NCBI GenBank assembly: GCA_009711765.1
Contig: VEND01000156.1
Location: forward strand, 1-34,719
DNA length: 34,719 nucleotides
From: Bacillota bacterium
GTDB taxonomy: Bacteria; Bacillota; Clostridia; Tissierellales; MES13
Reading direction: 5' to 3'
The notes beneath the pieces were generated by a model. The model was not told the DNA's origin, made no database searches, and worked only from the letters and a program-made list of their open reading frames with translations. This document shows, in pieces, positions 32,998 to 34,719 of this stretch (its first letter is position 1; every line of letters begins with the position of its first letter). The translations under genes and the position numbers were made by a program.

Positions 32998-34488
32998 TTT
33001 ATTATCTAATAAATATATTTTGCTATTTGTTTTTTCAATTGTTGGCGCCGCGTTAATAAAAATATTTCCATTAACATAAAATATTTTTTCATCTATTGTA
33101 GTTGTTACTAAGTTTTTTTCATCTTCATCATATATATATAGATCATAATTATTTTCTTCATTTTTACAGATATAAAAAAGCCTATCATTGAGTATATGAT
33201 AATTTATTTCTTTAGATCTTTTAATAATCGATTCTTTTTCTGTTTTTAAATCATATGAACATAAAAAGTTATTATTGTTTTCTTTTTTTAGATATATAAT
33301 AGTTTCATTATCTAGATAATTTGCATTAGAACCCTTTTGTATAAGTTTAATATTATTCTCATCAATTAAATATATATCTGTGTTATATTTATCAGGATTA
33401 AATTTATTAAGTAATATATTATTGTTTATAATATCAAAATTTGAAAAATTTTCATATTTTGATAGAATTACTTTGTTTTTATCATTTGAATTGTATTTAA
33501 AAATCTTATAATTTTCTTCTGTGTTATTATCAAAGTAAAGTTTATTATTAATCCATTTGATATTTAATGTATGATAAAAATCTAAAGGAGTAATTTTTTC
33601 TGTTGTATTTTCTAATGTATCTATTAAAAATATATCGGTTTTATCATTACTATTTTCTATAAGGGCAACTTTATTATTATTTATTTTGGCTTTAAATATT
33701 GAATGGTGAGTAGTATAAACTTTTTTACTTTTCTTTGTTTTAATATTATATAACCACATACTCTCTTCATTATTATTGTTTATCTTATAAAGTAGTAAAT
33801 TTTTATTAGTATCTAAAATTTTACCATTATCAATAAATTTAGCTATGTTTTCTTTTTTTAGGGTAGTAATCTCTCCTTTTAATGCATCTACTTTAGCACT
33901 TATATTAACTAAGGGATTTTCATTATTTTTTTCAAATACATTTTCTAATTTAACGTGCCAAAAGTAATTATTATCTTCTTTATATAATTTAACTTTTGGT
34001 TTTGTGTTAGAAGTTACTTCAAAATGGGAATAAATATTATTAAGTACATGTGTTTTATTAAAGGGAAGTTCCACTGGTTTGTAATTAGTTGCTATTATAT
34101 TAAAGCTTTTATTTTCTAAAAAATCATTATTAACTTCATTTAATGTTATAGTAATTTTAGGTATAACTAAAGGTTCATGAGTATTATTAGTAAGTTTTCT
34201 AGTGTATATATTAATTTCTCCGCTATGAAATGTAATTTTGTCTATACTTACATTTAAACAGTCTAGGATACCTAAATTTATTAGTAATGTTTTTGTTTCT
34301 TTATCTAGTATTTCAACCCGGGGTTTTAAAGATTCATAACCTCTAGATAGAACTGTCTTATTAATAGAATATTTTATTTTTTCTTCTTGAGTAAGGGGAA
34401 TTGAAGTATCCTTTTTATTTGAACTATTTAAAGTGTTACATCCTGAAAATATAATTAATATTAAGCCTAAGGCAAAAATTTTTTTCAT
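32989..34488 (-). CDS. Lipoprotein with probable beta-propeller-like C-terminal region
   Basis: I do not recognise the family of this 499-residue exported protein. A lipoprotein signal (KKIFALGLILIIFSGCNT) has the lipobox FSGC with C17 as lipidation site. Residues about 40-215 form a strand-rich domain. From about 220 onward, short repeats of the type 'LLLYKINNNNEESMWLYNIKT', split at each blade by KVALIENSNDKTDIFLIDT, KLYFDNNTEENYKIFKYNS and LFYICKNEENNYDLYIYDE, suggest a TolB-like six-bladed propeller. Asn and Lys are very abundant. GGAGG precedes the ATG by six bases. It is transcribed towards the protease gene and shares its terminator. It may be a surface sensor or scaffold, but no function is shown. 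Confidence 0.6.
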   Translation of the reverse strand: MKKIFALGLILIIFSGCNTLNSSNKKDTSIPLTQEEKIKYSINKTVLSRGYESLKPRVEILDKETKTLLINLGILDCLNVSIDKITFHSGEINIYTRKLTNNTHEPLVIPKITITLNEVNNDFLENKSFNIIATNYKPVELPFNKTHVLNNIYSHFEVTSNTKPKVKLYKEDNNYFWHVKLENVFEKNNENPLVNISAKVDALKGEITTLKKENIAKFIDNGKILDTNKNLLLYKINNNNEESMWLYNIKTKKSKKVYTTHHSIFKAKINNNKVALIENSNDKTDIFLIDTLENTTEKITPLDFYHTLNIKWINNKLYFDNNTEENYKIFKYNSNDKNKVILSKYENFSNFDIINNNILLNKFNPDKYNTDIYLIDENNIKLIQKGSNANYLDNETIIYLKKENNNNFLCSYDLKTEKESIIKRSKEINYHILNDRLFYICKNEENNYDLYIYDEDEKNLVTTTIDEKIFYVNGNIFINAAPTIEKTNSKIYLLDNKNN

Positions 34489-34592
34489 GCAATACCTCCT
34501 TGAAAAGGTAATTTAACTCCATTATTATATAATTCAACACTTACATTCAATATCCTTTTTTTATATATATTGGTAAATAACATATAATAAAG

Positions 34593-34719
34593 TTAGAGTT
34601 TCCCCATTTTTTTGAGAGTAGATGAAAAGTTTGTTGTGGATAAGTAAAATAGGAGTAATATCTTTATTAACAGATTTGATTTTTTTGCATAAAAATAAGC
34701 AAAATAGCCCATTGTTTTG
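34593..34719 (-). other. Window edge: possible 3' end of a minus-strand gene
   Basis: On the minus strand a frame is open from the window edge to a TAA at 34593-34595, ending in FSSTLKKMGKL. On the plus strand a frame opens at 34622 without a ribosome site. The region is too short to decide, and either frame could be chance. It also holds a perfect DnaA-type 9-mer (TGTGGATAA, 34635-34643). The remaining 34489-34592 is AT-rich and contains the lipoprotein's ribosome site and a possible -10. Confidence 0.2.

Noticed and set aside
34622..34719. Plus-strand gene starting at 34622 and running off the window
   Set aside because: An in-frame stop abuts the ATG, there is only a weak GAGAG upstream, and the encoded 32 residues match nothing I recognise.
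1..34719. CRISPR arrays, tRNA/rRNA genes, insertion sequences, prophage or defence genes
   Set aside because: No regular direct repeats, cloverleaf sequences, transposase or phage motifs were seen; the NlpC/P60 and toxin-antitoxin genes fit chromosomal contexts.

Overview
The window is AT-rich DNA from an endospore-forming, low-GC anaerobic Firmicute (Clostridia/Tissierellia-like). The support is codon and base composition, strong AGGAGG ribosome sites, a split transketolase, a YjcZ-like sporulation micropeptide, a GerS/YdcC-like lipoprotein beside alr, and a sigma-H/Spo0A-type promoter in front of ftsEX. I see no rRNA, tRNA, CRISPR array, insertion sequence or prophage. No gene-free stretch exceeds 300 bases; the longest are about 170-230 bases. 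Layout, left half: (1) 1-4400: the 3' end of an NhaC-type Na+/H+ antiporter, an RsmF-type rRNA m5C methyltransferase (minus), a secreted triple-LysM protein, and three small minus-strand genes (ferredoxin-fold regulator-like protein, an 86-residue unknown, an NlpC/P60 hydrolase). (2) 4490-9390: a 28-residue YjcZ-like peptide, a small membrane protein, then the acpS - lipoprotein - alr - antitoxin - toxin order known from Bacillus. Here AcpS is fused to the NAD(P)H-hydrate dehydratase NnrD and a CBS-pair protein is inserted. (3) 9563-20679: a cell-envelope polysaccharide block with an unrecognised membrane-anchored protein, UDP-ManNAc dehydrogenase, two GT4 glycosyltransferases, a DUF4330 protein, a repeat-bearing membrane protein, an O-antigen-ligase-type polymerase/ligase, a secreted protein, a methyltransferase, CsaB-type pyruvyl transferase and a TagA/WecG-type ManNAc transferase. 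Right half: (4) 20695-23342: YitT membrane protein and the two transketolase subunits. (5) 23435-28765: a PrcB-like membrane protein, a LonB-like AAA+ protease, an orphan MsmX/UgpC-type ABC ATPase and a CdaR/PucR-type regulator. (6) 28894-32966: ftsE-ftsX-EnvC/M23 hydrolase-CtpA protease, a division/peptidoglycan remodelling module. (7) 32989 to the end: a minus-strand lipoprotein and an unresolved edge. How the genes fit together: region 3 looks dedicated to a ManNAc/ManNAcA-containing, possibly pyruvylated wall polymer. Region 6 is the classic pairing of a division ABC complex with its murein hydrolase. Region 2 joins lipid/cofactor housekeeping, D-alanine supply and a MazEF-type module. The most notable observations are the sigma-H promoter with embedded and inverted Spo0A boxes before ftsEX, the AcpS-NnrD fusion, GC-rich structured leaders inside the polysaccharide block, and several uncharacterised envelope proteins.
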